Source: Marsupella aquatica
Lineage: Eukaryota > Marchantiophyta
Length of the DNA: 64,000 bases
NCBI GenBank assembly: GCA_973895155.1
Contig: OZ316894.1
Coordinates: forward strand, 6,510,001-6,574,000
Reading direction: 5' to 3'
Shown here piece by piece: positions 1 through 10,481 of the stretch (the stretch's first letter is position 1; each line of letters opens with the position of its first letter). Both the position numbers and the translations under genes were made by a program. The notes under the pieces were generated by a model. It saw only the letters and a program-made list of their open reading frames with translations, made no database searches and was not told the origin of the DNA.

Positions 1-1132
1 GTTTGTTATTAATGGCGATCAATGAATGTATGCCGTCTGATCTTTCATTCCTGATTTACCACTAGTTTATGCTTGTTGGATAGCAAGTTTTTCCGAGTAT
101 CCTAGGCCAGAGATTGGTCAGGTTATATTTGCAGTGGCACATATAGCAGGCAGTGTTGGCACTCCAGCAGGTCTCAGAGCCCCAATTTGTTTTGTACAGA
201 GTCGGTATAATTATGCTGGTGCCAAACTGGTTTTTGTTTTGCATAGCACCGTTGACAAGAATTCTAAGGCAAACATGGAATCTTCATTTGCAGGGATGGT
301 GGACAGCAAATTATGTAGACAGCAGCCATTGGCAGCATGTCAGGGCTGCAGATCGTTTTGTGAGGCGGAGTCGGTGTTCTCAAATGGCTGAACCCTCCAA
401 ATCTGCCATTGGCTTTCGTGAAGACAACATGATACATAAGACGGAAACCTGTGACAGTGGAACATGGGAGTGATGGTCAGAGGACAGTGTTGAAATTCCC
501 CGTAGACGATCTTAGTCTCCAACTGGGAGGTGTGGCGGAAGCAGTAGTGTGCTTCAGGTAGCACCTTGGTATCATTGGTAAGAAAGGTTTACCGAGCTCA
601 AATAATATTCTCAGGTGAGACTGAGGAGGTCTTTGCACGGACTTTAAACTGGGGACGGGATGCAAAATCGGTAGAGAAATTGAAAATAAAAACATATGAC
701 CCCTTCTCCCTTCTTCAAATGTCGAGGACAAGGTCCGCGATGTTCTGTTGGTTCATATGATCCACAAGCTTGTCCAGGAAAGCTGTCAGCTCAACAACAT
801 TTCGGATGCAAAGCCCTGTTGCCCCAAACCGCATAGAGGGGAAGAATAATACTCTTACTAATTCGATCGCGCAAAAGTTACATGAGTTCCCAAGTGATCC
901 TTGCCTGATGGGAAGCGCATTATGCAGGAGTTGTCAGGGAAGGGATGAGCAACGCTTTGCCAACCTTTCTATGAACGCCTGAAAAACCTCTTCTTGCTGT
1001 TTTGATAGAGAACATGATCAGCCTGATGCCCCAAGAGAGATCGAGAAATCTCAACTGCCTTTCTTCACTTCCAAAGTCCCAAGTACCGCCTGACTAAAAT
1101 CACCATTAAGTCCTCTCAACATTGACCTTAAC

Positions 1133-1192
1133 AAGATAAGTCACTTCCATAACTCAAATATTAAGATAAGTCACTTCCATAACTCAAATATT
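1133..1192. repeat. Perfect 30-bp tandem duplication
   Basis: Two identical 30-bp units lie head to tail, at 1133-1162 and 1163-1192, each starting 'aagataagtcacttcc'. The identity indicates a recent local duplication. No function is visible. Confidence 0.9.
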
Positions 1193-1529
1193 ATGGGCAC
1201 TCTTGTAAAAGTTATGGGAGCCTACTGTAAAGAAAATTTAACCCATAATTTTCTCGTAACTTTAGGTGGAAATCCAGGATTCTGGAACTATGGAAAGCAA
1301 GACACGTGGGAATTGCTCCTGATGTGGTGCTCATTGTTGCATTTGAGGTGGCGGTTGATCAAGAATTGAGGAAAATTTAATATATGTTATGAGACAGGTG
1401 AGGTGGTAACTCTTACCTTATGGGGTGGGTCAATGTTACCTCCCCCCATTTTTAAAATTCTATAACTGGGTCCCATGACTTAAGTTATGGAATATATTAC
1501 AAGTCCGAAACTTTGACTAATGACCCAGC

Positions 1530-1671
1530 TTTGAGACTCTCTATTAGAGCCGTCTTTGGCAGGGTTATGAAGGGGCTACATTCAGCAACTCAGAGTGGTC
1601 TTTGAGACTCCCTATTAGAGCTGTCTTTGGCGGGGTTATGAAGGTGCTACATTCAGCAACTCAGAGTGGTC
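1530..1671. repeat. 71-bp tandem duplication
   Basis: Units at 1530-1600 and 1601-1671 both begin 'tttgagact' and end 'cagagtggtc'. They differ at only a few positions. Confidence 0.9.
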
Positions 1672-4045
1672 ATCGTATATGGCCATCCCCTTATGTGCCC
1701 ACTCTGACCAGCATCTTCTCAGTTGATGCACATTCAAAATTGATCAAAGCGGCACTAATGTAATTGCACTCTCTAAGCGCACACTCCATAAGCGCTTACC
1801 CTCGACAAGCGTCTCTATGCTCTTACAGGTAAAATGCACAAAATCATGAAATTGAATTTACAGATAAATGCATGCCCATTCTTAGTAAAGTATAGAATGC
1901 ACTTAAGGAGGATGGGCACAGACTTAGGGTAGGGATACAAAGTACAAGGGTGATTCCTAACGGAGGGGCTCTAAATTTGACAAAGGAATCTAAATCAAGC
2001 GCACTTGATAGGAGGGGGGGGGGGGGCGTTTGTGCTTATCAAGGAATGCAACATGCACTGAACTAGTGTGCACTTATAGAGGCCCTATATCTTCTAAAGG
2101 GGACCAGATGCCCTTAATCCTATACATGAATGAGTAAGAGGTTCTCAGATGGGTGAATTTTAAACCCTAAACCCATCTGCTAGCCTGGCCTTCAGATTCT
2201 AAAACGTGCATGAGAACACGCAAGTGGCAAACACCTAGGCAGACACTTTTGCCCCATAGAAGTGAACATAATGGTTCCAAAATTCACTTGGGTAGTTCCA
2301 AAATTGAGTTGTGGGCTTTATGCTCGGTAAGTCATCCAGACTTGGACATAATTCAAAAATTCAATTGAAGGCTTTATGCTTGGTAGCTCATCCCCCACAG
2401 GGATAATTACCATGACTGTTCATACCCTCCATTATTACTTGGACACCACAACCTAACAAACGTACTATATTCCCTACATCTAACTATCTTTGACCTTTTG
2501 TTATAGACAAGTGTGCAGTATGTCAAGCCAAGGCCCCATCCTCTGGTTTTTGTAGTCATGGCCTTCTTCAAACAATGGGTGTCTATTAGTGCATGTCAAA
2601 GCACAGCTGTACCTGAGTTACGGCTCAGGACATAAAATGCACTTATGGTTGGGACAGAATCGTTATGGGTTACCAAAATACATACCCCATAAGGGTGGTA
2701 CGCCCCAAAAAATAAAACTGTAACCAAAGTGTTATGGGAGAACTTTGACACACCCTATTGCACTAAAGAGGGCTCGCTCATCATATGGGTGAGGCAGTTG
2801 GTCTTAGGGCCTGTTGTTAGACTCCTATGCGTGACATCCAGTCTACCAGGCTGTCCAGTTTGCTGATAGGTAGGGTATTTGGTCCTTGTTTCTAGCTGCT
2901 GCTGTACAGTGGCGTATTTTTCTGGGGACTCCTGGGCATTTTGTCTCTTTGGTCTTCTTAGGGTTTTCCTTTGTCTCCCCCCCCCCGCCCCCCGGGGTTT
3001 CTTGCCATGATTGTGTCTCCCGATGGGCCCTAGTGTAAGTCTCTGCCTTGAGCTGGGCGTGTAACCCTCTTACCAATGATACCAATATATAAAATTCTGT
3101 TTTGTGACTTCTTTTGCATGGCCTACAACCAATTGCTTATAGGAGTATCCTATTTCTTAACTTCCTATGCATGACATAATATTCTACAGTACCTTTTTAA
3201 CTTCTCTCAGGCTTGTCATAGTATCCTGTTTTTTGAACTTCTTCTGAATCGCCTAATATTCTACCATTTTAACTTCCATGTTTACAACCAATTGTATGTC
3301 AAAGTATAGTGCTAGAAAATGGATGTTTTAGAACCAATCGCTTGTTCACAAATCCTTACCTGGTACCTTAACTTTTTCTGACTATTGCATGACCTTCATT
3401 TCACAGTTTATTTATTTATTGTCTATTCCCCAAACTCATTCAAATCTTGGTGTGCAAGTGTTACTTTTGTCGTTTTCTTGTGTTAATTTCTACGTTATGG
3501 TTTTCTTGACTCATTTCCCCAATGGTATTTTTGTCTCGTTATATCCCACAATACACTCTAACCTTATAAAAACCTTTTAATACAACCTTTTAATGACAAA
3601 TCACGTGCAGATCTTATCCTGAAAACTTTCTTGCACTTGATTAAAAGTGAGTCATCAATGAATGAACATCTCAAATCGATCGACACTGATCTTTCGTACA
3701 TGACCAAATTGATCAACTTATAATTCCTCGATAATCCTAATCTGTATCTGTCCCCACTTTATTGAAACCGAAGCAGAAATGGAGTCTGATGAACATCTCG
3801 AATCAATCTCGCATGCTCTTTTACTACGTTATCTACTCTACTTTATATCTTCAATCGTCCTGACCTTTTTCTGCCATCTCCTGTCAGTAGCTTAAAGCTA
3901 TCTGAAGTTCCAATTATTCTCTCCTTCCCATCGATTTCCTCAGTCTGTCAAATACCCATATGAGCGGTGCAACTCTGGATTTTGTCCCCGCCATACTGCT
4001 TCCAACAGAAACCTGTGAAGCACATTGAGCACCGCTCAGGTGCTT

Positions 4046-4447
4046 GCCGAGCAAAACGAACTTCCAAAACTATTCCCAGTCACTCAATCTGGGAAGTGAT
4101 GACCGTCTTCACAATTCCAAAATGATCATCTCGACGCCCCAAGCGAATCATTGACATCAAAGCAAGATTTCACTGGTTCTGAATCAGCTCAAGATCAGCA
4201 CACCAAGCAAAACGAGCTTCCAAAACTCTTCCCAGTCACTCTAGTTGTAACGCTTGTTCCATTTTCAGAAATGGGATGAGCCACGCTTGCCCACCTTTCG
4301 ATGCGAAGACGGTCAACCTTCGTTCTCGCTATTTTGATCACCAAAATGATCATCTCGACGCCCCAAGTGACATCGGGATGAATTGGAGAGCTCGTTGACA
4401 TCAAAGCAAGATTTCACTGGTTCTGAATCAGCTCAAGATCAGCACAT
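4046..4447. repeat. Imperfect direct repeat
   Basis: The segment from about 4051 to 4200 recurs from about 4204 to 4447. Both share 'caaaacga(a/g)cttccaaaac', 'aaaatgatcatctcgacg' and 'caagatttcactggttc' in the same order. The second copy holds extra internal sequence. A more diverged relative of the internal part lies at about 940-1060. Confidence 0.7.
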
Positions 4448-4764
4448 CAAGCGTAAACATCAAAGCTCAAGATCGTCTAAGCCCCTTGCTGAAATCATAA
4501 AGTGTCAACGATTTTCCCAAGTTACAGTCACATCATCTAGCGAAACGAACAAATGCTGATGTTTCTATCCCGGTTTCTATTACAAAACTGGAATGGATGG
4601 AATCCAAACACTACGCCTGCGGGTAGCCGAGGTTGCACGCTGACGCAGATGACAGAAACTACCCAACGGGCTAGTACGTCTCTCGCTTCATACTGTAACG
4701 GGACTTCGTAAACTATGAAGTGACTTGTGAACATTGTAAACTACACCCCAATCCCTTCTCGCAT

Positions 4765-5799
4765 TCACTGATCGTAAGCGCTCCTCTCCTCGGTCGCGCC
4801 CAGAAGCACAACTCGTCCTGTCGTCGTGGTGCAGTATAGCGGATCCCATTTCACCATCACACCCCAATCTCCTCTCGCCTTCGCTGCTCGCAAGCGCTCG
4901 TCCATCGGGTCACGCCCAAATACACAACTCGTAGGCCCAACAACAATGAAGTCGTCCGTCGCACTTATAATATTAGCTATCGTCCCGTTCGTAAGCAGCA
5001 CACTCACCACATTCGCCAAATTCTCTGCTATCCACACCCTCCCCTCGCCATCCACGTCGAAATCATCCGGGTCCAGTCCTGTGGCTAGGACCTCTACTCC
5101 TCCAGTAGCCGTCCCTGATTTGGAAATCGGAACCCTGCACAACAATCCTTGGATTGTGTTCGTGAAATACAGAGAGTCGTCACGGATCTTCACACCGTTC
5201 ACGCCGGGTAAAACGCCGGGTGCTGTGGTAGGATCGGAGAAGGCGATGGAGTAGGCTCCGGTCTTGACGTTTACTTTCCACACGACTCCGAGGAAGGAGT
5301 CGGCGATAAGGATAGTGTTGTCCACCTTCGACAATACGACGATGCCGTTGAGAAGTAATGCTTCCGGGATGTCTGTTACTTTCCTAATACACGCTGCTTC
5401 TCCTGAGAGAGAGACGGACCGCATGTCGACTTCCCAGATTGAGAAACTCCCGGCGATGGTAGCATTGCCCGCTCCGACGTAGAATACATCATGGTCAAGC
5501 TCGACTATTCCTAATGTGGCCGCCGAGAATGGGAATGTGAACACGAGTGTAGCCGATGACTCGGAGGTACTGATCAAGTAGAGGTCGGGTGATGACAGCA
5601 TTGTGACGAGTATGTCTCCGTTTGACCGCGCGGCAAGGTTCTCGAGCGATGCTGTTTCAGGGAATTGGTATACGACGTGGATTGGGAGAGAGAGATACGG
5701 GGAACTCCCCTGGGAAAATGATGTGACAGTCGTTAAGATGGTGAGAAAGAGGAAGAAGATTGGCAGGGCGACGACAAAGGATTGCAGGGAACGACACAT
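4765..5799 (-). CDS. Secreted SMP-30/gluconolactonase-like beta-propeller protein, fungal type
   Basis: This is a single uninterrupted 344-codon ORF. Residues 1-30 form a typical signal peptide: a basic start (MCRSLQ), then a hydrophobic core (ALPIFFLFLTILTTV). The rest reads as a six-bladed beta-propeller of the SMP-30/LRE family, with blade-like motifs such as SLENLAARSNGDILVTML, TLGIVELDHDVFYVGAGN, NTILIADSFLGVVWKVN, GVNGVKIRDDSLYFTNT, LDPDDFDVDGEGRVWIAEN and GPTSCVFGR. This motif series is the one I associate with secreted hypothetical proteins of filamentous fungi rather than with plant strictosidine-synthase-like proteins. Catalytic function is unknown, and calling it a lactonase would be a guess. 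It has no introns although its neighbours have several. It lies just outside the left end of the Pong element and is not part of it. Fungal origin is inference. Confidence 0.75.
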   Translation of the reverse strand: MCRSLQSFVVALPIFFLFLTILTTVTSFSQGSSPYLSLPIHVVYQFPETASLENLAARSNGDILVTMLSSPDLYLISTSESSATLVFTFPFSAATLGIVELDHDVFYVGAGNATIAGSFSIWEVDMRSVSLSGEAACIRKVTDIPEALLLNGIVVLSKVDNTILIADSFLGVVWKVNVKTGAYSIAFSDPTTAPGVLPGVNGVKIRDDSLYFTNTIQGLLCRVPISKSGTATGGVEVLATGLDPDDFDVDGEGRVWIAENLANVVSVLLTNGTIANIISATDDFIVVGPTSCVFGRDPMDERLRAAKARGDWGVMVKWDPLYCTTTTGRVVLLGATEERSAYDQ

Positions 5800-6361
5800 T
5801 TTCTTTTACTCAAGACAGATCAACTCTTTCCTGTCCGATGACAGTTGGAGCTCTTTGTTCGTCCGGGAGCTGGAACTCACAGAATTTCCTCTAGTCAGAG
5901 TTCCAACTCACTACTTTCATCCAGACCGATGAAAAGTTCTCTTCCGGAGGACTTGAAGAAAGCCACCAAGGTGAAAAAGCTAGAGTCCAGTACAGTCGCT
6001 TAGCTCGAAATGGAAAGTCCCCTAATGTCATATCCCGATCCTGAACTTCGCCACCTCTAGATATGGTGGTTATAATCGATTGCACGTAGTCCTCCACCCA
6101 TCCGTCTCGGAGTATCTCCTCCGTTCCCACTCTTCACTGCTAGGCGAGAGAGAACTCGCTCCTCGCTGACAAGAGCCTTTCTGCCGGCCCAATTCGCTAG
6201 GAAAGTCCGACAACAATTAATATTGTACACGAGAGGATCTTCTGCGCCGCAGTCACGTCTAAAACGAAGTTCGCTCATCGACGTCACACCTTGTCTGTTT
6301 GTTCTTTTGCAGTCTTCTATCTATCTACCTATAATGGCGATTGAAAACCACTTTTCCAGGT
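5800..6361. other. Intergenic; upstream region of the propeller gene
   Basis: This stretch separates the start of the minus-strand propeller gene from the transposon. I see no convincing gene. It would hold the promoter of the propeller gene, but I cannot pick out a clear TATA box. Confidence 0.4.
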
Positions 6362-6733
6362 TTAAGAGATCTCCACCGGGACCTGCAAACAGCCCCGTAA
6401 CCTCCATTCCTGGGAAATAGCGGCTTGGTTTTCCGGATACACACTCCACCGCCACCCCGCAACCTCCATTTCATTTACGGTGTCCCCTCAAGTTGCTGAC
6501 CGCGACCGCCAGATTTGGTCGCGTTGGTGGTCGGGGCCTGGAACCTCCAAATCGAGACCCAAATAATTGATGGAAACTGCTACACGCATTGCCATCGTAG
6601 GGTGGGTGGCAAAGACTTCCCGCTCGGTCACTTTCCCACGGTGGACTGGCATTTGTCGTGCGAAACTGCAAATCCTCGTGCAAAAGCACTGTTGCATGAA
6701 TCTCGTGTCCAGCAGGATCAACATAGAAGAATC

Positions 6734-7743
6734 ATGGCTAGCACTCGGGGGAAAAATTACAGTGAAAGCGAGTTGAAGCAGCTGTGCTACAGCGTGCTCC
6801 ATGTTTCACAAGATCCCGTTGTTGGAACTGGCCAGAGAGCTGAGAAATTTTGGGATCGAGTAGCAGAGCATTATCATAAAAACAAGGGTCAGGAATTTGA
6901 GACGAGGGGCAAGAAATCACTCGAAGGCAAGTGGTCAGACATCAAGCACGATGTCCAGAAATTTATAGGAGCGTACCAGCAAGTTGATAGCAGAGAGGTT
7001 TCAGGAACCAATGCCGAAGACACCTTGAAATTCGTCAAGGAGCTGTACAAGGAGAATCATCCTAAGAACAAAAGCTTTGCTTTTGATTGTTGCTATTATA
7101 TTCTGACGGATTGCCCAAGGTTTATGAGTCCAGAGAACGACATGCCAAAAGGGAAGGCCAAGAGACCGGACAGAAATCTGCCCTACAATGACAGTCCCAC
7201 TCCAGAGGTCGTCGAGCTTGATTCTGATAATTCGCCAGGCGAAAATGGAGATGAGACAGAGTCCAATCAAGGATCCAGCAAAAAAAGGCCTTCTGGAAAT
7301 CGGGCTGCAAAGGAGCAGCTGAAGAGATTGAAAAGCCAGGACGATGCCTTGAAGATGTCAGCTTTGGCTCAAAGGAAATGGCAGCTGCCAATACTATGTG
7401 ATCCCTTGCATACCAGAACAATTCAACTCTGGCCATGCTTTCGCTACCTACAGAGCACATGAGCCCAAAAATGCGCAAGCTATGGGAAGATTGGAAATTG
7501 GCTGAATCTGTGAAATTGATTCAGAGGGTGTCCCAGCAAAATGCTTCATTTGCACACACTGTTGGGCCATCTTCCATGCCTCCCAACAATTTCAATGTTC
7601 CACCTCCAATTCGAGTGGAGACACCTATGCCCCAATCACCACCTCCAACTCCAGTGCCCACCGAGGACCCTTCAGATGATCTAGAAGTAGCATGGCTTGC
7701 ACAGGAAGTGGATCCATTTGTAGGACCACAACCAGCTTTGTAA
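6734..7743 (+). pseudogene. Pong-type ORF1, Myb/SANT-like DNA-binding protein, 3' part frameshifted
   Basis: ORF1 proteins of Pong/PIF elements bind the transposon ends and help the transposase. The start at 6734 (MASTRGKNYSESELKQL) is chosen because the family motif 'RGKNYS.xELxxL' begins there; the 73 codons upstream look untranslated. The N-terminal half has the family order: the Myb-like helix region, the VGTGQRAEKFWDRVAEHYH motif, RGKKSLEGKWSDIKHDVQKF and FAFDCCYYIL. An acidic linker and a basic KKRPSGNRAAKEQLKRL segment follow. This frame ends at 7462. The remaining C-terminal coding (MSPKMRKLWEDWKLAESVKL onward, proline-rich) continues in another frame from about 7402 to 7743, just after an in-frame TGA at 7399. 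I tested a GT..AG intron across the break and found none that keeps an open frame. Such proteins are often mislabelled glutathione S-transferase T3-like. Confidence 0.75.
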
Positions 7744-8200
7744 AATCAGTATGTATGACATAAATAAAATTGGCCTTCATTCAGGTTTTTTTCTTGTATG
7801 ACAAATCAAATTGGTGTTTCTTGCAATTCAACGTTGTGCACATGGCGAGTCTTTCTTTCAATATCGTGACAGTCAATTCGTACATATCCAATTCAATACA
7901 TGCTGTTTCATTTCAGTCCACATTCAGAAAATCATCTAGTGGCAAACAAAAGGGCCAAAGAACAGACAGTTGTTCATATGATTCAAAATTCCATTCTCAT
8001 CAATTGTCAGGCCAAAAAGCTCACTACATTGAGAATTACAAGCCCTTTCAAGGACCAAAACGTGCAATCCCAAATAAATCTGTGGGTAGCACACTAGAGC
8101 TATTCAAAATTAGGGTTCAGCCTAAAAATAAAAGAAACCTTGCTTCAAATCCATGGCATGAGACCTCGGTCATGTACTAAACTTAGGACTGCCCTAAAAC

Positions 8201-8578
8201 CTAATACCAATCCCAACCCCCACCATACTCATCCTCAGAGTCGGACTTTGGCTTAACCCTAGCAGTGTTGGCCTTTTGCGCATCTGTGACAGTCGATTCC
8301 TTCTTGGAATCCGCCACAGCCAAGCCCTTCTTCACCTTGCCAACAGACGAGCCACCCTTTGTGTCCCCCACAGCTGAGCCATTCTTTGGCTCCTCAATTT
8401 CATGGCCGTTTGCATCAAGGCCATTCCTGGACCTCAAAATCAGCAAAGCCAGGTGCTTGAAGCGCACCTCCATCCTGTCGTCATCAGAGTCCCACAATGT
8501 GAGCTCTTTGCTCTTATCATTCTCCTTCTCCACTACAGCTTTTGCTTTACCCTTCCGTGATTTCTTGGTGGGAGGCAT
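8201..8578 (-). CDS. Small charged protein inside the Pong element (extra ORF)
   Basis: This is a 125-codon ORF starting MPPTKKSRKGKAKAVVEKEN and ending DEYGGGWDWY. It lies downstream of the transposase on the same strand, between the two standard Pong ORFs. It has a lysine-rich, NLS-like start, a short conserved-looking core (LTLWDSDDDRMEVRFKHLAL), and a low-complexity tail with repeated K-K-(G/E)-(L/S) and AVGDTKGG/VGKVKKG/VADSKKE units. I do not recognise the family. The open frame continues upstream to 8842, but that part looks non-coding. It could be transposon cargo, a spliced extension of the transposase gene, or chance. Confidence 0.4.
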   Translation of the reverse strand: MPPTKKSRKGKAKAVVEKENDKSKELTLWDSDDDRMEVRFKHLALLILRSRNGLDANGHEIEEPKNGSAVGDTKGGSSVGKVKKGLAVADSKKESTVTDAQKANTARVKPKSDSEDEYGGGWDWY

Positions 8579-8886
8579 GCTGGCTGCAGAATAGAACAAT
8601 GCAAATGAGCAAGCTATGGAAGTTGACGAGAGTGCGAGCTTGGCAAGCTGAAATGCCCGATAACCTGAGTGCAAAACAATGAGGAATCGGGGTGACAAGG
8701 TCGAGGTATTTGCTGGGGTGAAGGTCGAGGTTGGAGAGCCTCGCAAGGTTGCACATCCTGTTGCACATGTCTGGCCTGCATGAAGTAACATGAAACTGAA
8801 TGAAGCGTGCAAGGAAGTTGTACAAATTGTACAACACGTCATATTTCAAAATAAGCATGGAGTGTATGTTAAAACTCACCCAGTTG

Positions 8887-10199
8887 CTAATTTCCATAGC
8901 CTGCACCCTTTGTATTCCATAAATGGTCCACAAGGTCATTCCTGAGCTTGAAATGAGAGCCTTTGTCATGAATTTGCCTGGTAGCTTCCAAGACTTGCAA
9001 CCATGGCATCAACCCTCTTCTCACTGGTGGTGGATGAATCATCAAGTATGGAGTGAAGTTCTCTTCTCTCTCATCCTCCAGGATCATGTTATGCAAGATG
9101 ACACATGCCATTAAAATGTTTGTGAGGTTAGCCACAAACCAAGACCGTGCAGGTCTTTTTACAATTTCAAATCTGGCTTGCAAAACTCCAAAAGCCCTCT
9201 GTACATCTTTCCTAGCACCTTCTTGGCATTTTGCAAAGTGCCTCAATTTTTCAGACTGTGGTACATGCACAGTTGAAATGAACATAGACCATTCAGGGTA
9301 AATACCATCCACCAACAAATATGCTTGATTGTATTGTACTCCATTGACCTGAAATGAGACCTTGGCAGACTCATTTGCCAACCACTCATTCAAGAGTGGG
9401 GATCTGTCTAGAACATTGATGTCATTGTTCCTCCAGCCAGCCCAAAAAAAGCGTGCCAAATCCACAACTCCTGATCTGCAATTGCCTCTAAAATCAGGGA
9501 TTTTATTTTGTCCTTGTCTTGGTATTGACCCTGCCAGGCTACAGGGCAATTTTTCCACTCCCAATGCATGCAATCCAAGGACCCAAACATCCCAGGAAAT
9601 TCTCTTTGTTCATTTATGACAAGATTCTTCTTCCAGTCCTCCCCTGTTGGCTTCCTCAAATATACTGGTTCATACAATTGTCTGATTGCCTTGACAAACC
9701 TGTATAGAGACTCCAAAGCTGTGGTTTCAACAATTCTACAGTATTCATCTATTGCATCTGCCCCTATACCATATGCCAGTTGTCTGAGAGCTGCAGTGAT
9801 TTTTTGATGAGGAGAAAGACCAGGCTTTCCTGTTGCATCAAATTTCAATTGAAAATAGTTGTCATGTGCACACACTGCTAGGAGAATCTTATTGAATAAC
9901 CTAGAACTCATACGATACCTCCTTCTGAATTTCAGCTCATCATATGTAGGATTTTCCGAGAAGTAGTCATTCCATAGATCCTCTGCACCTTTGCCTCTCC
10001 TCCTGTCCACATTTGGAGCTTTGCCTGGCTTGGACCCTCCGTGCTTTCTCTTTCTTGATGCTCCTTGTATGATGGATTGAATTGACAATTGTCCTGTGAA
10101 CAAAATCTGCCCCCAGAAACTTTGCTCCTCCTCCCAAACTTCCTCGTCTTCCTCTATCATCTTCAACAAGTTGTCCCTCCATGAAATTGTGGCAGCCAT
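8887..10199 (-). pseudogene. Pong-type DDE transposase, frameshifted and catalytically altered
   Basis: Translation from 10199 (MAATISWRDNLLKMIEEDEE) gives the N-terminal helical region, RRRYRMSSRLFNKIL, and then the catalytic domain FPGMFGSLDCMHWEWKNCPV with the first Asp at 9573-9575. Frame is lost near 9433-9434 (LAGGTMTSM then stop at 9408). One missing base there restores NNDINVLDRSP, with the second Asp at 9421-9423, and that frame stays open to 8887. The third acid of the DDE triad, normally Glu in the 'DVERAFG' motif, is Gln here (DVQRAFG; codon CAG at 9199-9201). Two independent lesions therefore inactivate it. The homology to Pong transposases is strong and the ends of the ORF look intact. 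Confidence 0.88.
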
Positions 10200-10481
10200 G
10201 GCTATAGAAATGAAATCAAGAACCTGTGTTTATGAATGTGCGCAATCTCCAAGCGCCTCTCTTCAATGCACGAGACTTGATGAGTCGAGAAACACAAACC
10301 CGATGTTTCTTGGTGATTTTTTACTTGGGACGAACTTCGGCACAAAAATGCGGGCCCATGTTTGGGGGGTGCCGGTGGGGAATTCCTTAATTTAAAGTTG
10401 GCCCCTAAACTATGGGGCCCGCAAATCGCCTGGCAAAATTTGCCGATAGCGGTCACGTGCCGCTAAACTGGTGGAGATGCT

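Larger units (their letters stand above)
1..4764. other. Intergenic, repeat-rich, no recognisable gene
   Basis: I find no ORF here with a recognisable domain. The region holds short tandem duplications (1133-1192 and 1530-1671), a poly-G run near 2015-2026, a poly-C run near 2980-2995, and a diverged pair of sequences at about 940-1060 and 4270-4380. Several AT-rich blocks carry short direct repeats, for example the 'ttccaaaatt' motifs around 2275-2400. It looks like decayed transposon or gene-fragment sequence. Confidence 0.5.

Noticed and set aside
4826-5482. Two + strand ORFs (142 and 72 codons)
   Set aside because: They are antisense to the intact secreted propeller gene, which has a signal peptide and family motifs.
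7398-7453. 56-bp intron joining the two frames of Pong ORF1
   Set aside because: The GT..AG borders exist, but splicing creates a TAG at the junction, so the frame is not restored.
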